A stretch of 7,677 nt of DNA from Myxococcales bacterium (GTDB lineage Bacteria; Myxococcota_A; UBA9160; JALSIO01), in assembly GCA_026989995.1 (NCBI GenBank), contig JALSIO010000812.1, positions 1 through 7,677 of the forward strand, in the 5' to 3' direction. This document shows, piece after piece, positions 6,497 to 7,677 of this stretch (its first letter is position 1; the number at the start of each line of letters is the position of its first letter). Both the position numbers and the translations under genes were made by a program. Under the pieces are notes generated by a model. It was not told the origin of the DNA. It ran no database searches and was given only the letters and a program-made list of their open reading frames with translations.

Positions 6497-7204
6497 TCAG
6501 TCCCCCAGGTAGAACGGCCGCCCCGCGACAACGCCGCGCGAGCGCAGCATGATGTAGTCGTTCAGCCGGGCGAGCAGCTCGTCCCGGATCCGCGCAAGGC
6601 TCGTCGCGTACGACGCTTGGTCCGCCTCCCCCTCCGCCGCTTGCTCCGAGCCCAGCGCGATGAGGGCCGTGTCGTACACCAGCACCGTCTCGAGGGCTGC
6701 CGGATAGTCTGCAGGCAGCGCGCTGTTGTCGTCAGTGAAGTGCGGAGGCGCATCCTCCACCTCCAGCACGAGGAGCGTGCCGCTCGGGGCGTTGGAAGGC
6801 ACCGACGAGAGCACCAGCTTGTCCCCGAGCAGGCGGTACGAGATCACCGAGCCCTTCGGCTTCGTACTGGCGACGTCCGCCAGCTCGTCCCGCTCCAGAG
6901 GCACGTCCGTGGTCGTGCTCCCGTTGACGAAGCGCAGCAGCACTCTCGCCACACGGTCCTGCCCCGCAGGGAGGTCGTAGACGGTGCTAGTCGTCGAGAG
7001 CGGGGTGGTGATCTCCTTCACCCCCCAGCCCTCGTACTCGGCGGCTAGCTGGAGAAAGCGAAGGTCTAGGGCTGTGTTCCAGAACGTGAGGAGGGCGCCA
7101 TCAGACCAGTGGTAGACGGGCGGAGACTGGCCGCCACCAGTGTCTCTGATGAGGTCCCGGACGTTGCTCCGCAGCGCGGACCACTTCCGCAGCGCGCGGG
7201 CCAC
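6497..7204 (-). CDS. Phage head-tail adaptor protein, SU10-adaptor-like
   Basis: This is probably the ring protein joining the portal vertex to the tail nozzle in a short-tailed virion. The 235-residue product has the layout of such adaptors: a basic N-terminal helix (residues 1-20, LRSNVRDLIRDTG), a Trp-Ser-Asp-containing helix start (YHWSDGALLTFWNTALDLR, 31-49), a central beta-rich part (66-150) containing VYDLPAGQDRV and LLGDKLVLSSVPSNAPSGTL, then PPHFTDDNSALPADYPAAL (153-171) and a long C-terminal helical region (172-221). The run of hydrophobic strands, a 'P..Y..al' segment and an Ala-rich helix is what makes me call this family. The start is GTG, the first start codon available, because the preceding gene's TAA lies in the same frame only two codons upstream. 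The ribosome site is weak (AAGG, 11 nt away), so translation probably depends on coupling. It has no cysteines. The family call is by eye; a different neck connector is the main alternative. Confidence 0.7.
   Translation of the reverse strand: MARALRKWSALRSNVRDLIRDTGGGQSPPVYHWSDGALLTFWNTALDLRFLQLAAEYEGWGVKEITTPLSTTSTVYDLPAGQDRVARVLLRFVNGSTTTDVPLERDELADVASTKPKGSVISYRLLGDKLVLSSVPSNAPSGTLLVLEVEDAPPHFTDDNSALPADYPAALETVLVYDTALIALGSEQAAEGEADQASYATSLARIRDELLARLNDYIMLRSRGVVAGRPFYLGD
6501..6506 (-). promoter_or_regulatory. Ribosome binding site for the nozzle gene
   Basis: On the minus strand this reads GGGGGA, 5 nt before the GTG at 6495. It lies inside the last codons of the adaptor gene. It decides the start of the nozzle gene in favour of GTG-6495, because no comparable site precedes the in-frame TTG at 6531. 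Confidence 0.6.
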
Positions 7205-7207
7205 GGA

Positions 7208-7675
7208 TTAGCCCGCCTTCGCCTTCCGGGCGGAGGCCGGGGCCAGCGCCTCGCGGAGCACCTCGGCCTTCGCCTTCGCGGCGTAATACGGCCACAGCAT
7301 ATCGCGCATCTCCTCGAGATCCTCCGGGGAGATGCCGCGGTCCCGGCGGTAGGCCGCAAGCGCCGGGGCGCCTCGCTCATGCCAGTACGAAGCGGCGCGC
7401 GTGATAGCCGCCCGGCACTCGGCGTCGGCGGGAGCCTTGCCGTGCGGCACGACCAGCAGCCCCTGCTCGCCGAGCTCCGCCTCAATCAGCTTGGCGTCGG
7501 ACTCCCGCAGCGTGACGAAATCCCCCGGAGCGATCGCCACGTACTCCTTCTCGTGGCCGCCGCCATAGTGCCACTCGAGAAGGAAGGCCGGCGCCTGCCT
7601 CGGGGTCACGAGATGGAGCCCGGCCCGCTCGAAGAGCTCAGCCTCAGAGAGGCCCGGCAGGGGGTTGATGGCGTC
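7208..7675 (-). CDS. Hypothetical protein, 5'-truncated by the window edge
   Basis: I do not recognise this family. The frame is open from the right edge of the window to a TAA at 7208-7210, giving 155 visible codons, so the true start lies outside. A GTG at 7607-7609 is an internal start candidate, but it has no Shine-Dalgarno sequence and the frame stays protein-like upstream of it (LSEAELFERAG), so I treat the gene as partial. The visible part has a short beta-like region (WHYGGG, then YVAIAPGDFVTL) and then helical, Ala/Glu/Arg-rich sequence (EEMRDMLWPYYAAKAKAEVLREAL) with a basic Lys/Ala tail. There is no signal peptide or membrane segment in view. It sits directly before the adaptor gene, 3 nt away and in the same frame. 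That is where small genes of the capsid/neck region often lie, so a head or neck accessory role is possible but only inferred from position. Confidence 0.75.
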   Translation of the reverse strand, partial: DAINPLPGLSEAELFERAGLHLVTPRQAPAFLLEWHYGGGHEKEYVAIAPGDFVTLRESDAKLIEAELGEQGLLVVPHGKAPADAECRAAITRAASYWHERGAPALAAYRRDRGISPEDLEEMRDMLWPYYAAKAKAEVLREALAPASARKAKAG

Positions 7676-7677
7676 GT

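Noticed and set aside
6496..6531. An earlier TTG start for the nozzle gene, 12 residues longer
   Set aside because: TTG is rare and has no good ribosome site. The GTG at 6495 has GGGGGA at 5 nt and sits at the adaptor's stop.
7208..7609. Treating the right-edge gene as complete from GTG-7609
   Set aside because: No ribosome site precedes that GTG, and the frame remains open and protein-like to the window edge, so a start outside the window is more likely.

Overview
The window is a gap-free, one-direction gene cassette. All eight genes lie on the minus strand and are read from right to left. They are joined by stop/start overlaps or a 3-nt gap, so there is no non-coding stretch, tRNA, transposase, CRISPR array or recognisable promoter or terminator. 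The DNA is very GC-rich with strong G/C at third codon positions. Several starts have purine-rich Shine-Dalgarno sequences. This points to a high-GC bacterial host, but nothing here identifies the genus.

The gene content points to the virion-assembly (neck, tail, ejection) module of a tailed phage or prophage, most likely with a short, podovirus-type tail. In transcription order: (1) a 5'-truncated gene of unknown function (7208-7675); (2) a head-tail adaptor protein of the SU10-adaptor type (6497-7204); (3) a 790-residue tail nozzle-like protein with a beta-sandwich-like insertion, an FN3-like segment and a long beta-rich region (4123-6495); (4) a 304-residue coiled-coil plus FN3 tail-appendage candidate (3216-4130); (5) a 146-residue beta-rich unknown (2779-3219); (6) a 148-residue coiled-coil protein with a Pro/Gly tail (2336-2782); (7) a 450-residue enzyme-like protein (984-2336); (8) a 3'-truncated, Gln/Ala-rich protein with a hydrophobic segment, resembling internal virion (ejection) proteins (1-987). 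Adaptor followed by nozzle, appendage and internal proteins is a familiar podovirus layout.

The outlier is gene 7. Its C-terminal third ends in the DHRxxDG active-site signature of the 2-oxoacid dehydrogenase E2 / chloramphenicol acetyltransferase fold. Its N-terminal half carries the carboxylate/histidine pattern E...ExxH...E...ExxH of ferritin-like di-metal four-helix bundles. It has no lipoyl or subunit-binding domain. It has eight cysteines, while its seven neighbours have three among them. It is nevertheless translationally coupled on both sides to apparent virion genes. A possible di-metal/acyltransferase fusion inside a phage structural operon is the best candidate here for something undescribed.

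Calls rest on reading motifs, composition and gene order by eye. No database search, structure prediction or alignment was run.
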